64,000 bases of DNA, taken from NCBI RefSeq assembly GCF_001938565.1, contig NZ_MSYM01000013.1, positions 125,496 through 189,495 of the forward strand, read 5' to 3'. Of this stretch, positions 8,546-18,587 are shown piece by piece. The stretch is from Rhodoferax antarcticus ANT.BR. Lineage in GTDB: Bacteria > Pseudomonadota > Gammaproteobacteria > Burkholderiales > Burkholderiaceae_C. The notes under the pieces are model-generated. The model saw only the letters and a program-made list of their open reading frames with translations. It was not told the DNA's origin and searched no databases. Both the position numbers and the translations under genes were made by a program. Positions within the stretch are counted from its first letter, which is position 1, and each line of letters starts with the position of its first letter.

Positions 8546-9595
8546 ATGATCACTATCGCTGTTGACTGCATGGGGGGCGACCACGGCCCGCGTATCACCT
8601 TGCCGGCGTGTTGCCGTTTTCTGGAGCAGCATCCAGAGGCCCGACTGATCATGGTGGGCTTGCCGCAGAGCATGAAAAACTTTAACCATGCCCGTGCCGC
8701 TGTGGTGTCGGCCAGCGAAGTGGTGACTATGGATGATCCGCTGGAAGTGGCCTTGCGCCGCAAGAAAAACTCGTCCATGCGGGTGGCTATCAACCAGGTG
8801 AAGGAAGGTGCGGCGCAAGCGGTGGTGTCTGCCGGCAACACTGGTGCGCTGATGGCCATCTCGCGTTATGTTCTCAAAACCCTGGACGGCATTGACCGCC
8901 CGGCTATTGCGGGACAAATACCCAACGCCAAAGGTTTGGGAACCACCGTGCTTGACATGGGTGCCAATGTGGATTGCACTGCCGAGCACCTGGTGCAGTT
9001 TGCGGTGATGGGCTCGGCCTTAGTGTCGGTGTTGAGTGGCAACGAAAACCCTACGGTGGGTTTACTCAATATTGGCGAAGAAGCCATCAAAGGCAACGAA
9101 GTTATCAAAAAAACCGGTGAGCTGTTGCGCATTGCCTCCAAAACCGGTGATCTCAATTTTTACGGCAATGTCGAAGGAAATGACATTTTCAAGGGCACGA
9201 CAGACATCGTGGTGTGTGACGGCTTTGTCGGCAATGTCGCACTGAAGGCTAGCGAGGGCCTTGCCGGCATGATCGTGGACTTCCTTAAAAGAGAATTTTC
9301 GCGCAATATATTCACCAAGATGTCGGCTTTCTTGGCCTACCCTGTCATATCAGCGCTTAAAAAGCGGATGGACCACCGGCGCTACAACGGTGGTGCCTTG
9401 CTGGGTTTGCGTGGACTGGTGTTCAAGAGCCACGGCTCGGCCGATGAGCTGGCGTTTGGCTTCGCTTTGGCTCGGGCGTATGATGCGGCCCGCAATGACC
9501 TGCTGGGACAGGTGCGCGTTCGCATCGCCCGTGCGGCACCCTTGCTGGTGTCGGCAGATCAAAAGCAATTGAGCCAAGCCGCTGTTTTAGCCTGA
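8546..9595 (+). CDS. plsX: Phosphate acyltransferase PlsX
   Basis: PlsX converts acyl-ACP and phosphate to acyl-phosphate, the acyl donor for the first step of phospholipid synthesis. The 349-residue protein begins [15 protein letters not shown], the family's signature start. [21 protein letters not shown] and [13 protein letters not shown] are conserved blocks. The length equals the usual 340-350. fabH follows after three bases. Confidence 0.95.
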   Translation: MITIAVDCMGGDHGPRITLPACCRFLEQHPEARLIMVGLPQSMKNFNHARAAVVSASEVVTMDDPLEVALRRKKNSSMRVAINQVKEGAAQAVVSAGNTGALMAISRYVLKTLDGIDRPAIAGQIPNAKGLGTTVLDMGANVDCTAEHLVQFAVMGSALVSVLSGNENPTVGLLNIGEEAIKGNEVIKKTGELLRIASKTGDLNFYGNVEGNDIFKGTTDIVVCDGFVGNVALKASEGLAGMIVDFLKREFSRNIFTKMSAFLAYPVISALKKRMDHRRYNGGALLGLRGLVFKSHGSADELAFGFALARAYDAARNDLLGQVRVRIARAAPLLVSADQKQLSQAAVLA

Positions 9596-9598
9596 TTT

Positions 9599-10576
9599 AT
9601 GAACATTTACGCACGCATCACTGGAACTGGCAGCTATTTGCCGCCAAATCGATTGACCAATGCTGACCTGGTCAGCCAGCTGGCGGCGCAAGGCGTGCAA
9701 AGCAGCGACGAATGGATTGTGGAGCGAACTGGCATCCGGGCGCGACACTTTGCACCGGCTGGCATGGCTTGCAGTGATATGGCACTGCAGGCTTGCCAGA
9801 ATGCCATGCAAGCCGCTGGCGTTACCGCGCAAGATATTGATTTGATCATCGTCGGCACCTCCACGCCAGACATGGTGTTTCCCTCGACCGCCAGCATTCT
9901 GCAAGGCAAGCTTGGCGCAGCCGGGGGCGCGGCTTTTGATGTGCAGGCGGTGTGTAGCGGTTTTATCTACGCGCTCACAGTGGCGGACGCGATGATCAAG
10001 TGCGGGTCCGCCCGGCGCGCTCTGGTGGTTGGCTCAGAGATTTTTTCGCGTCTTCTTGACTTTCAGGACCGCACCACCTGCGTGCTGTTTGGTGACGGCG
10101 CGGGCGCCGTGGTGCTGGAAGCCTCAGAGGAGCCAGGTATTTTGGCCACGGATCTCCACGCCGATGGCAAGTACACCAGCATCTTGTATGTGCCGGGTCA
10201 TGTGGCCGGTGGAAAAGTTCAGGGTGAACCTTTGTTGCGCATGGACGGCCAGGCCGTGTTCAAACTGGCGGTGGGCTTGCTGGACGAAACCGCGCGTGCA
10301 GTCTTGGCCAAGGCCGGCAAGACTGCCGCGGATATTGACTGGCTGGTACCTCACCAGGCCAACATCCGTATCATGCAAAGCACTGCGCGCAAGCTGAAGC
10401 TGGCGATGGAGAATGTGGTGGTTACGGTCGACCAGCACGGCAACACCTCGGCAGCGTCGATTCCCCTGGCGCTGGACACGGCGGTGCGCTCCGGCCAGAT
10501 CAAACCGGGCCAAACCCTGCTGCTGGAGGGCGTTGGCGGTGGTTTCACCTGGGGTTCGGTACTTCTGAAACTGTAG
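9599..10576 (+). CDS. fabH: Beta-ketoacyl-ACP synthase III
   Basis: FabH starts fatty acid synthesis by condensing acetyl-CoA with malonyl-ACP. The 325-residue protein has the Cys-His-Asn triad of the family: Cys119 in [12 protein letters not shown], His in [10 protein letters not shown] and Asn in [23 protein letters not shown] is the conserved C-terminal glycine block. It sits between plsX and fabD, with a palindromic repeat between it and fabD. Confidence 0.96.
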   Translation: MNIYARITGTGSYLPPNRLTNADLVSQLAAQGVQSSDEWIVERTGIRARHFAPAGMACSDMALQACQNAMQAAGVTAQDIDLIIVGTSTPDMVFPSTASILQGKLGAAGGAAFDVQAVCSGFIYALTVADAMIKCGSARRALVVGSEIFSRLLDFQDRTTCVLFGDGAGAVVLEASEEPGILATDLHADGKYTSILYVPGHVAGGKVQGEPLLRMDGQAVFKLAVGLLDETARAVLAKAGKTAADIDWLVPHQANIRIMQSTARKLKLAMENVVVTVDQHGNTSAASIPLALDTAVRSGQIKPGQTLLLEGVGGGFTWGSVLLKL

Positions 10577-10612
10577 CTACTCGCGCTTATCCAATAAGGG
10601 CTAGAGGCTTAT
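10569..10612 (+). repeat. Palindromic repeat copy 2
   Basis: This copy overlaps the fabH stop and lies in the fabH-fabD gap. Arms are TAGCTACTCGCGCTTAT and ATAAGGGCTAGAGGCTTA. The arm order is the same as in the four genic copies. It can fold back on itself (GCGCTTAT/ATAAGGGC). Confidence 0.8.
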
Positions 10613-10648
10613 TTCTTATATATTTCTGGATCGCTTTCTGCAACGTTT

Positions 10649-11605
10649 ATGAAACCATTCGCTTTTGTTTTTCCGGGTCAAGGTTCACAGTCGGTCGGCA
10701 TGCTCGACGCCTGGGGTGATCACCCGCAGGTCGCGTCAGCCTTGGCCGAGGCCTCTGATGCGCTAAGTGAGGATCTGGGCGCGCTGATCAAAAACGGCCC
10801 GAAAGAGGCTTTGGCGCTGACAACCAACACCCAGCCGGTGATGTTGGTCGCTGGTGTGGCGGCGTACCGTGTCTGGATGGCTGAGGTGGGTGTGGCACCC
10901 GCTGCGGTGGCCGGGCATTCGCTGGGCGAGTATTCGGCGCTGGTGGCCTCAGGTGTGCTGACGCTGGCCCAGGCGGCGCCGCTGGTGCGTTTTCGAGCCC
11001 AAGCGATGCAGGAGGCAGTACCGGTCGGGGTTGGCGCGATGGCCGCTATTTTGGGCATGGAAGCTTCCAAAGTGATCGCTATCTGCGCAGAGGTGACGGC
11101 GTCGTTCGGAGGAAATGCTGCAGAAGTTGTGGAAGCGGTCAATTTCAATGACCCGGGTCAAACAGTGATCGCAGGCTCCAAAGCCGCGGTCGAGCAGGCT
11201 TGTGTGGCACTTAAGGTCAAAGGCGCCAAGCGTGCCCTGCTGCTGCCGGTGTCGGCGCCGTTTCACGCCAGCCTGATGAAGCCTGCCGCGCTCAAACTCA
11301 AGGACAAGCTCGACGCGACCGCGTTGGCCGCGCCGCAGATCCCGGTGATCAACAACATCGACGTGGCGGTGGAGCAAGATCCTGCGCGTATTCGTGATGC
11401 GCTGGTGCGCCAGGCGTTTGGCCCGGTGCGCTGGGTGGAATGTGTGCAAGCTCTGCAAGCGCGGGGCTTGTCGACGCTGGTGGAATGTGGCCCAGGCAAG
11501 GTGCTGGCAGGGATGACCAAGCGCATTGCCGCCGACATGCAAGGCCTGGCGCTGTTTGACGCCGCCAGTCTGGCAGACGTCAAAGCAACTCTTTCGCAAG
11601 CCTGA
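10649..11605 (+). CDS. fabD: Malonyl-CoA-ACP transacylase
   Basis: FabD transfers malonyl groups from CoA to acyl carrier protein. The 318-residue product has the N-terminal FPGQGSQSVGM motif and the nucleophile Ser91 in GHSLGEYSA. The conserved His is in VSAPFHASLM, and VECGPGKVL is near the C terminus. No clear ribosome binding site is seen before ATG 10649. Its stop codon is followed at once by fabG. Confidence 0.96.
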   Translation: MKPFAFVFPGQGSQSVGMLDAWGDHPQVASALAEASDALSEDLGALIKNGPKEALALTTNTQPVMLVAGVAAYRVWMAEVGVAPAAVAGHSLGEYSALVASGVLTLAQAAPLVRFRAQAMQEAVPVGVGAMAAILGMEASKVIAICAEVTASFGGNAAEVVEAVNFNDPGQTVIAGSKAAVEQACVALKVKGAKRALLLPVSAPFHASLMKPAALKLKDKLDATALAAPQIPVINNIDVAVEQDPARIRDALVRQAFGPVRWVECVQALQARGLSTLVECGPGKVLAGMTKRIAADMQGLALFDAASLADVKATLSQA

Positions 11606-11622
11606 TGGATAGGACTAAAGCT

Positions 11623-12372
11623 ATGAGTGAACAGACTTTTGCGGGGCAAGTCGCCTTGGTTACTGGCGCCTCGCGCGGTATTGGCGCAGCGATTGCGCTG
11701 CAACTGGCGCATCTTGGCCTGAAGGTGATTGGCACCGCCACCACCGACGACGGCGCCGCCAAAATCAGCCAGGCGCTGGCCGCTTTTGAAGGCTGCAGCG
11801 GCAAAACGCTCAACGTCAACGATGCCGCTGGCGTCGATGCGCTGATTGACAGCATGGTGAAAGCGCATGGTGGCTTGCAGATTCTGGTCAACAACGCCGG
11901 CATCACCCGCGACAACCTGGCCATGCGCATGAAAGACGATGAGTGGGATGCGGTGCTCGACACCAATCTCAAGGCCGTTTTCAGGATGAGCCGCGCCGTG
12001 ATGCGCACTATGACGCGCCAGCGTTATGGCCGCATCATCAGCATCACCTCGGTGGTGGGCGCGTCCGGCAACCCGGGCCAGGCAAATTACGCTGCAGCCA
12101 AGGCAGGCGTGGCGGGCATGACCCGTGCGCTGGCGCGGGAGCTGGGTTCACGCAACATTACCGTTAATTGCATTGCCCCGGGGTTCATCGAGACCGACAT
12201 GACCGCTGGCTTGGCGCCAGAGCAGCACAAGGCCTTGTTGGGGCAGATTCCGCTGGGCCGCCTGGGTAAGCCATCAGATATCGCGCATGCGGTCGCGTAT
12301 TTGGCCTCACCGCAAGCGTCTTACGTCACTGGCCAAGAATTGCATGTCAATGGTGGCATGTTCATGGTCTGA
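11623..12372 (+). CDS. fabG: 3-oxoacyl-ACP reductase FabG
   Basis: FabG is the NADPH-dependent short-chain reductase of the elongation cycle. The Rossmann motif is TGASRGIGAAIA, followed by NNAG. The catalytic Ser-Tyr-Lys set is in SITSVVGASG and NYAAAKAG. ATG 11623 (249 residues) is preferred because AGGAC lies seven bases upstream and MSEQTFAGQVALVTG is a normal FabG start. An in-frame ATG at 11605 overlaps the fabD stop and would add six residues. Confidence 0.95.
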   Translation: MSEQTFAGQVALVTGASRGIGAAIALQLAHLGLKVIGTATTDDGAAKISQALAAFEGCSGKTLNVNDAAGVDALIDSMVKAHGGLQILVNNAGITRDNLAMRMKDDEWDAVLDTNLKAVFRMSRAVMRTMTRQRYGRIISITSVVGASGNPGQANYAAAKAGVAGMTRALARELGSRNITVNCIAPGFIETDMTAGLAPEQHKALLGQIPLGRLGKPSDIAHAVAYLASPQASYVTGQELHVNGGMFMV

Positions 12373-12419
12373 TCAGTGTATAAATCGGAGTAATCCAGCC
12401 GCTATATCCGTCCGGTTAA

Positions 12420-12695
<276 letters not shown>

Positions 12696-12711
12696 GTATC
12701 CAACCCAGATT

Positions 12712-12727
12712 GGCACCGCCCGGTGCC
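12712..12727 (+). terminator. Small hairpin after acpP
   Basis: The stem is GGCACC/GGTGCC with a four-base loop, 16 bases after the acpP stop. The T-run that follows is interrupted. It may reduce read-through from highly expressed acpP into fabF. Confidence 0.45.
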
Positions 12728-12849
12728 GTCTTCGCTTTTAGGGGTCGACACACCCGCTGCTGTTGCCCCTAATGCAGCGAGTTTCATTGCTTGATGCCTG
12801 AAGCAGGCGTCAGGCCTTTCACAGACGAACCACTGACTGCAAAATTCAT

Positions 12850-14097
12850 ATGTCCCGTCGTCGCGTCGTTGTTACCGGTTTAGGTTGTATCAGTCCCGTT
12901 GGAAACACGGTTGACACGACCTGGGCCAACCTGCTGGCTGGCCAGTCGGGCATTGGCCTGATCACCAAATTCGATCCTTCCACCTTCAGTTCCAAGGTGG
13001 CGGGTGAAGTGAAGGGTTTTGACGTTGAAGCCTACATGAGCGCCAAAGAGGCGCGCACCATGGACAGTTTCATCCACTTTGGTATTGCGGCTGCGGCTCA
13101 GGCGGTTACCGACGCTGGTTTGCCAACCGGTGACGCCCTGGATGATGAGCTGGCCACCCGCATTGGCTGCGTGATCGGCTCCGGAATCGGCGGTTTGCCG
13201 ATGATCGAGCACATGCACTCCGAGTACATGCAGCGTGGCGCGCGGCGTATTTCGCCATTTTTTGTGCCCTCGACCATTGTCAACATGATTGCCGGGCATG
13301 TGTCCATCCGCTTTGGCTTCAAGGGTCCAAACCTCGCCATCGTGACTGCCTGCACCACCGGCTTGCACAGCATTGGCCAGGCCGGGCGCATGATCGAATA
13401 CGGTGACGCCGATGTGGTGGTGGCGGGTGGTGCCGAGGCTTCCATCTCGCCGCTGGGTGTGGGCGGCTTTGCCTCCATGCGCGCCTTGAGCACCCGCAAC
13501 GACGATCCCGCCACCGCGTCGCGCCCCTGGGACCGTGATCGTGACGGTTTTGTGCTGGGCGAAGGCGCAGGCGTCATGGTGCTGGAAGAATACGAGCACG
13601 CCAAAGCGCGTGGCGCCAGAATTTACGCTGAGCTGGCTGGTTTTGGCATGAGTGCTGATGCCGGACACATGACCGCACCCAACATGGACGGTCCGCGCCG
13701 CGCCATACTTAACGCCATGAAGAACGCTGGCGTGAATGTTGATCAGATTGACTACGTCAACGCCCACGGCACCTCCACGCCCCTGGGTGATGCCAACGAG
13801 TCAAACGCCATCAAGGCGGCACTCGGTGACCACGCTTACAAAACCGTGGTGAGCTCCACCAAATCCATGACCGGACACCTGCTCGGTGGTGCTGGCGGGT
13901 TGGAATCTGTGGTGACTGTGCTGGCGCTCTACCACCAAAAGAGTCCGCCCACTATCAACCTCTTTAATGCCGATCCCGACTGCGACCTGGACTACTGCGC
14001 CAACACAGCCCGTGACATGAAGATTGATGTGGCGATCAAAAACAACTTTGGCTTTGGTGGTACCAACGGCTCGCTGGTTTTCAAGCGGGCGCCTTGA
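12850..14097 (+). CDS. fabF: Beta-ketoacyl-ACP synthase II
   Basis: FabF is the elongating condensing enzyme. The 415-residue protein has catalytic Cys168 in [11 protein letters not shown]. The two histidines are in [11 protein letters not shown] and [13 protein letters not shown], and the glycine-rich FGFGGTN lies at the end. The 154-base gap after acpP suggests its own promoter as well as read-through. Confidence 0.96.
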   Translation: MSRRRVVVTGLGCISPVGNTVDTTWANLLAGQSGIGLITKFDPSTFSSKVAGEVKGFDVEAYMSAKEARTMDSFIHFGIAAAAQAVTDAGLPTGDALDDELATRIGCVIGSGIGGLPMIEHMHSEYMQRGARRISPFFVPSTIVNMIAGHVSIRFGFKGPNLAIVTACTTGLHSIGQAGRMIEYGDADVVVAGGAEASISPLGVGGFASMRALSTRNDDPATASRPWDRDRDGFVLGEGAGVMVLEEYEHAKARGARIYAELAGFGMSADAGHMTAPNMDGPRRAILNAMKNAGVNVDQIDYVNAHGTSTPLGDANESNAIKAALGDHAYKTVVSSTKSMTGHLLGGAGGLESVVTVLALYHQKSPPTINLFNADPDCDLDYCANTARDMKIDVAIKNNFGFGGTNGSLVFKRAP

Positions 14098-14142
14098 TCG
14101 CCGCTGATCGCAGGATTCACGTTTCTCAGCGGCTCTTGCCAC

Positions 14143-14598
14143 ATGTACAACGCCCCAGCGGTCAGCTACCCGGTGGGGCGTTCGCGTTTTCACGCGGGGC
14201 TGTTGGCGGCAGTGCTGTTAGCCGGTGCCAGCAGCTTGGCGGTGTGGATCATGCAGTCTGATCAAGCCGGGGTGCGGCATCTGGCTGCGCTAGGGCTGTG
14301 GCTGGTGACCGCCAGCGTGGCCATCTGGGCTTGGTTGCGCTCGCCTGCTGGCCAGCTCACCTGGGACACGAAAACCTGGCTCTGGACCTCCGGCGAGCAA
14401 GCCCGGCAGGTGAATGTAAGTGCGGTGCTGGACAGTCAGAGTGTCTTGTTGTTGCATTTACGCACGCCAGAAAATTCCCTGCTCTGGATTTGGCCTGAGC
14501 GGCAAACGGCGCCTGTGCGCTGGCTTGCACTGCGGCGTGCAGTGTTTGCGCGTCTCCCGGCCTCAGCCACCGCGGATGCCGATAAGGTCGTGCCATGA
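14143..14598 (+). CDS. Small membrane protein of unknown function, coupled to rpoE
   Basis: This 151-residue protein has two predicted transmembrane helices (about residues 18-36 and 46-64) and a Trp-rich soluble C-terminal part (TWDTKTWLWTSG, LLWIWPER). The layout recalls YgfX/CptA-type proteins, but I cannot assign it. The last codons overlap the rpoE start (ATGA), so its translation is probably coupled to sigma-E. That suggests a link to envelope stress or expression control. Confidence 0.7.
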   Translation: MYNAPAVSYPVGRSRFHAGLLAAVLLAGASSLAVWIMQSDQAGVRHLAALGLWLVTASVAIWAWLRSPAGQLTWDTKTWLWTSGEQARQVNVSAVLDSQSVLLLHLRTPENSLLWIWPERQTAPVRWLALRRAVFARLPASATADADKVVP

Positions 14599-15236
14599 CG
14601 GACGATTTGCCGCCAACTGCTGCGTCACCTCGCGAGCCCGACAGCGACGCCATGCTGGTGGAGCGCACAGTCGCCGGTGATCAGCGCGCGTTCGAATTGT
14701 TGGTCATCAAATATCAGCGCAGGGTCGAGCGACTGATTGGCCGCATGGTGCGCGACGTTGATATCGTGGAAGACATTGCGCAGGAAACCTTCATCCGCGC
14801 CTACCGGGCCTTGCACCAGTTTCGCGGCGACGCGCAGTTCTACACCTGGCTGTACCGCATTGCGGTGAATACGGCGAAGAAGTTTCTGTTGGACATGAAG
14901 CGCGACCGCACGGTGTCGGACAGCGCTATGGGCCCAAAAGACGATGACGATGAAACTTTTCGCCCCAGAAACGAACCAAGCACAGACGAAACCCCTGAGT
15001 CGGTGCTGGCCGCCAAAGAGATTGGGCAGGCGGTCAGTGATGCTTTAGCAGCTTTGCCAGAAGATTTGCGGCAAGCGATCACCCTGCGTGAAATGGAGGG
15101 GATGAGTTATGAGGATATTGCGCAACTGATGGCCTGCCCGATTGGCACGGTGCGCTCGCGTATCTTCAGGGCGCGCGAAGCCATCTCGGCCAAGGTACGG
15201 CCCATGCTGGACAAACAGACAGGCAAGCGTTGGTAA
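14595..15236 (+). CDS. rpoE: ECF sigma factor RpoE (sigma-24)
   Basis: This envelope-stress sigma factor has 213 residues. Sigma region 2 includes DIVEDIAQETFIRAYRAL and FRGDAQFYTWLYRIAVNTAK. Region 4 is LREMEGMSYEDIAQLMACP followed by GTVRSRIFRAREA, a helix-turn-helix for -35 recognition. Between them is an acidic linker (PKDDDDETFRP). It is followed by rseA, rseB and mucD, the standard regulator and protease set, and is presumably autoregulated through them. Confidence 0.95.
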   Translation: MTDDLPPTAASPREPDSDAMLVERTVAGDQRAFELLVIKYQRRVERLIGRMVRDVDIVEDIAQETFIRAYRALHQFRGDAQFYTWLYRIAVNTAKKFLLDMKRDRTVSDSAMGPKDDDDETFRPRNEPSTDETPESVLAAKEIGQAVSDALAALPEDLRQAITLREMEGMSYEDIAQLMACPIGTVRSRIFRAREAISAKVRPMLDKQTGKRW

Positions 15237-15303
15237 GTTACGGACAGGTGCAACGGTGTGAATAGTTGGAACGTTACAAGAGTGAAGTGAGGCGAAAAAA
15301 GTC

Positions 15304-15927
15304 ATGTCTGAACCATTGCGTGAAAGAAGCGAACAGGTGTCTGCCCTGGTGGATGGGCAGGTCCGGGGGGACGAGTTCGCCCGCACGGTGGCTTACCTGG
15401 CCAGCACGCCACAGGCGCAGGATACCTGGGATACATACCACCTGATAGGCGCCGCGATGCGCTCCTCGGGCGCTACCATGCGCGCGCATGACCCAGCCTT
15501 TGTTGCGCGACTGCGCTCTAAATTGGCAGAGGAAACTATTGAAACTATAGCTGCTAGCGCTTTGCTTATAAGGGCTGAAGGGAAAAAAGGCATAAAGGTT
15601 GTGGCTGCGAACGATCCGTGGTGGAAGCGTGTGGTGGGCTTGGCCTCGGTCGCTTTGGTGGCGGTGCTGGCCTGGCAGGGCGTGGCGCTGCTAGGTTCGG
15701 CTGGCCGCAGTGGTGACAGTGCAGCGCAATTGGCCAAAGCGCCAGCACCGACACCCCTGGCGGCGCCATCAACTCTGGTGGTCGCTGATGGCACCCCAGG
15801 GCTGATCATTCGCGATCCGCAGCTTGATGCCTTATTGGCGGCCCACCGACAGATGGGTGGCGCGACCGCTTTGCAGATGCCCTCCGGGTTTATGCGTAAC
15901 GCCACCTTTAGCGAGGGCGAGCGTTGA
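15304..15927 (+). CDS. rseA: Anti-sigma-E factor RseA
   Basis: RseA binds RpoE at the inner membrane and is destroyed by regulated proteolysis during stress. The 207-residue protein starts with the cytoplasmic sigma-binding domain (EQVSALVDGQVRGDEF). One transmembrane helix follows (about residues 106-124), then a Pro/Ala-rich periplasmic part. The linker before the helix (TIETIAASALLIRAEGKKG) is encoded by a copy of the genome's palindromic repeat, so this cytoplasmic segment is probably an acquired insertion. Confidence 0.9.
   Translation: MSEPLRERSEQVSALVDGQVRGDEFARTVAYLASTPQAQDTWDTYHLIGAAMRSSGATMRAHDPAFVARLRSKLAEETIETIAASALLIRAEGKKGIKVVAANDPWWKRVVGLASVALVAVLAWQGVALLGSAGRSGDSAAQLAKAPAPTPLAAPSTLVVADGTPGLIIRDPQLDALLAAHRQMGGATALQMPSGFMRNATFSEGER
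15541..15582 (+). repeat. Palindromic repeat copy 3, inside rseA
   Basis: This copy contains ACTATAGCTGCTAGCGCTT and ATAAGGGCTGAAGG. It is read in frame as part of the RseA linker. It has the same orientation and reading frame as the copies in era and in the methyltransferase gene. Confidence 0.75.
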
Positions 15928-16940
15928 ACTTCGGCTGGGGTCTTTTGCTGTGTGTCTTCGGCTGGCTGGCCCAAGGCGGCGCTGCGGCGCAGCCCATACC
16001 GCCCCAGCTGGTCAATGCTCAGACGACGGCCACCGGCATTGAGCGCTGGCTGATGCGCCTGCACGATGCGCCCCGCGCATGCGCCTACATCGGCACCTTT
16101 GTGGTGACCACAGGCAGCGACATGTCCACCTCGCGCATCTGGCATGTGGGCAATGGCGAGCAGCAGATGGCGCGGGTGGAGTCGCTCACCGGCACGGCGC
16201 GCACCACCTTTCGGCGCAACGACCAGGTGGTTACCTTTTTGCCGGATAGCCGCACGGTCATTCATGAAACCCGTGAGGCACTCGGCCTGTTTCCCAATCT
16301 GCTGAACCGGGCCGATGCATCGGTGACCCGTTTTTACCGCCTGCACACAGTTGGGCAGGCGCGCGTGGCCGGGCTGGACGCCGACATCGTGCAACTGCTG
16401 CCGATCGACCCGCTGCGCTTTGGTTACCAAATCTGGACCGAACGAAAAACCGGGTTGATGGTCAAGTTGCAAACCCTTGATCCGGCGGGAAATGTAATAG
16501 AGCAGGCGGCTTTTTCGGAGCTTCAACTTGGTGCACCGGTGGTTATGGCCAAGCTCAAAGCCATGATGGACAACCCCCAGGGCTACCAGGTGGTCAGCCC
16601 CACGCTGGTCAAAACTACGCTCAACGACGAGGGCTGGGTGCTGGATACCGCTGTGCCGGGCTTCACGCCGGTGCGCTGCTACAAGCGCATCGTCGGCGGC
16701 GCCGGGGCGGCCAACGCACCTGTGCAATGTGTTTATTCAGACGGCCTAGCCTCAGTGTCTCTGTTTGTCGAGTCTTTTGATGTCCAACGCCATGGCCACC
16801 TGCTGGCGCACAACCTGGTGTCGATGGGGGCGACGAGTGTGCGCATGCGTCAGCTCGGTGCGTGGTGGTTGACAGCGGTGGGCGAGGTGCCAGCGCAAAC
16901 CCTGGCGGTCTTCGTGCAGGCGCTTGAGAGAAAGCGCTAA
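15924..16940 (+). CDS. rseB: Sigma-E regulatory protein RseB/MucB
   Basis: RseB is the periplasmic sensor that shields RseA from cleavage and responds to mislocalised lipoproteins or LPS. The 338-residue product starts at TTG 15924, overlapping the rseA stop (TTGA). It has a signal peptide (residues 1 to about 23, ending in QGGAAAQ). The two MucB/RseB domains follow. FRRNDQVVTFLPDSRTV and FGYQIWTERKTGLMVKL are recognisable family segments. Confidence 0.92.
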   Translation: MNFGWGLLLCVFGWLAQGGAAAQPIPPQLVNAQTTATGIERWLMRLHDAPRACAYIGTFVVTTGSDMSTSRIWHVGNGEQQMARVESLTGTARTTFRRNDQVVTFLPDSRTVIHETREALGLFPNLLNRADASVTRFYRLHTVGQARVAGLDADIVQLLPIDPLRFGYQIWTERKTGLMVKLQTLDPAGNVIEQAAFSELQLGAPVVMAKLKAMMDNPQGYQVVSPTLVKTTLNDEGWVLDTAVPGFTPVRCYKRIVGGAGAANAPVQCVYSDGLASVSLFVESFDVQRHGHLLAHNLVSMGATSVRMRQLGAWWLTAVGEVPAQTLAVFVQALERKR

Positions 16941-16982
16941 GCGTTCATATGCCCTCTATTTTGTTCACTGGAAAGGTCACAC

Positions 16983-18452
16983 ATGATTCGGTTTAACTGG
17001 AAGCGCTTGTATGCGTGCGCCCTGAGCGGTGCTTTGATGGGTACCTCTTTCACCGCCTTGGTGCCTGTGTCCTGCGCCTGGGCGCAGGTCAGTACGTTGC
17101 CTGATTTTGCCGACTTGGTAGAGCAGGTCAGCCCGTCGGTGGTGAACATCCGCACCCTGGAAAAAGTCAACGCCCAACCGATGCAAGGTCCGCAAATGGA
17201 CGAGGACATGCTGGAGTTTTTCCGCCGCTTTGGCATGCCGATGCCCAACACGCCGCGGCAGGCTCCGCCGCGCAACCACCCGCAAAAGCCGCGCAGTGAA
17301 GAGCAACCCAGGGGCGTCGGCTCCGGCTTCGTTTTGTCGGCAGACGGCTTCATCATGACCAACGCCCATGTGGTTGACGGTGCCGACGAGGTGCTGGTGA
17401 CGCTGACCGACAACCGTGAGTTCAAGGCCAAAATCATTGGTGCCGACAAGCGCAGTGACGTGGCGGTGCTCAAGATCGACGCGACTGGCTTGCCCGCTGT
17501 CAAGGTGGGCGATGTGAGCCGCTTGCGGGTGGGTGAATGGGTGGTGGCGATTGGCTCACCCTTTGGCCTGGAAAACACGGTGACGGCCGGCATCGTCAGT
17601 GCCAAACAGCGCGATACCGGCGAGTACCTGCCGTTTATCCAGACCGACGTGGCCATCAACCCCGGCAATTCCGGCGGCCCGCTGATCAATATGCGCGGCG
17701 AGGTAGTGGGCATCAACAGCCAGATTTACTCACGCTCGGGCGGCTCCATGGGTATTTCTTTCTCAATCCCGATGGACGAGGCGCTGCGCGTCAGTGAGCA
17801 GCTGCGTGCCACCGGCAAGGTCACGCGCGGCCGCATTGGTGTGCAGATTGACCGGGTCACCAAGGAGGTGGCTGAATCCATTGGCTTGGGCAAGGCCCAA
17901 GGTGCGCTGGTGCGTGCTGTGGAAGAGGGGGCTCCCGCTGACAAGGCCGGTGTGGAGGCGGGTGACATCATCGTCAAGTTTGACGGGAAAGCTGTGGAAA
18001 AGTCATCCGACTTGCCGCGCATGGTGGGCGCAGTCAAGCCCGGCACCAAGAGCACACTCACTGTGTTTCGCCGGGGTGCGACCAAAGAACTGACGGTGGT
18101 GATTGTTGAAATACCTTCCGACAAACCGGTGGCCAAGGCACCTGACAAGCCGGTCAAACCCAAAGGCTCAGCTGCCGCGCAAGCGCTTGGGCTGGTGGTG
18201 GGTGAGCTGAGCGACGCCAAAAAGGCAGAGCTTCGCATCAAGGGGGGTGTGACCGTGGAGTCGGTCGCTGACGCAGCAGCCCGCGCCGGTCTGCGCGAAG
18301 GCGATGTCATCACCCAGGTGGGCAATACCGCAACGCCAGACCTGAAAACGTTTGAGTCTGCCCTCGTCAAGCTTGATAAGGCCAAGTCAGTCGCTTTGCT
18401 GGTTTACCGGGACGACATGGCTCAGTTTGTCTTTGTCAAGCCATCGCGCTAA
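16983..18452 (+). CDS. mucD: Periplasmic serine protease MucD/DegP
   Basis: This 489-residue HtrA-family protease/chaperone degrades misfolded envelope proteins. It has a signal peptide ending near CAWAQ. The trypsin-like domain has the triad His129 (TNAHVV), Asp159 (SDVAVLK) and Ser230 (GNSGGPL). Two PDZ domains follow (about residues 280-370 and 400-485), with a Pro/Lys-rich linker between them. As the last gene of the rpoE group it is probably a sigma-E target. Confidence 0.95.
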   Translation: MIRFNWKRLYACALSGALMGTSFTALVPVSCAWAQVSTLPDFADLVEQVSPSVVNIRTLEKVNAQPMQGPQMDEDMLEFFRRFGMPMPNTPRQAPPRNHPQKPRSEEQPRGVGSGFVLSADGFIMTNAHVVDGADEVLVTLTDNREFKAKIIGADKRSDVAVLKIDATGLPAVKVGDVSRLRVGEWVVAIGSPFGLENTVTAGIVSAKQRDTGEYLPFIQTDVAINPGNSGGPLINMRGEVVGINSQIYSRSGGSMGISFSIPMDEALRVSEQLRATGKVTRGRIGVQIDRVTKEVAESIGLGKAQGALVRAVEEGAPADKAGVEAGDIIVKFDGKAVEKSSDLPRMVGAVKPGTKSTLTVFRRGATKELTVVIVEIPSDKPVAKAPDKPVKPKGSAAAQALGLVVGELSDAKKAELRIKGGVTVESVADAAARAGLREGDVITQVGNTATPDLKTFESALVKLDKAKSVALLVYRDDMAQFVFVKPSR

Positions 18453-18518
18453 GGCCTGGTTAGACAAGCCAATTACAATCGCTTGTTTTGGCTGGCAGCT
18501 GCCAACCGACTCTGAATT

Positions 18519-18548
18519 GGGCGCACACCTCAAACGTGCGCCCTTTTT
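18519..18548 (+). terminator. Rho-independent terminator after mucD
   Basis: The stem GGGCGCAC/GTGCGCCC (8 bp, nine-base loop) is followed directly by TTTTT. It ends the sigma-E operon before lepA. Confidence 0.9.
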
Positions 18549-18587
18549 ATGCGGCAGATGCTGCACCTCCTGCGTTAGACCTACCCG

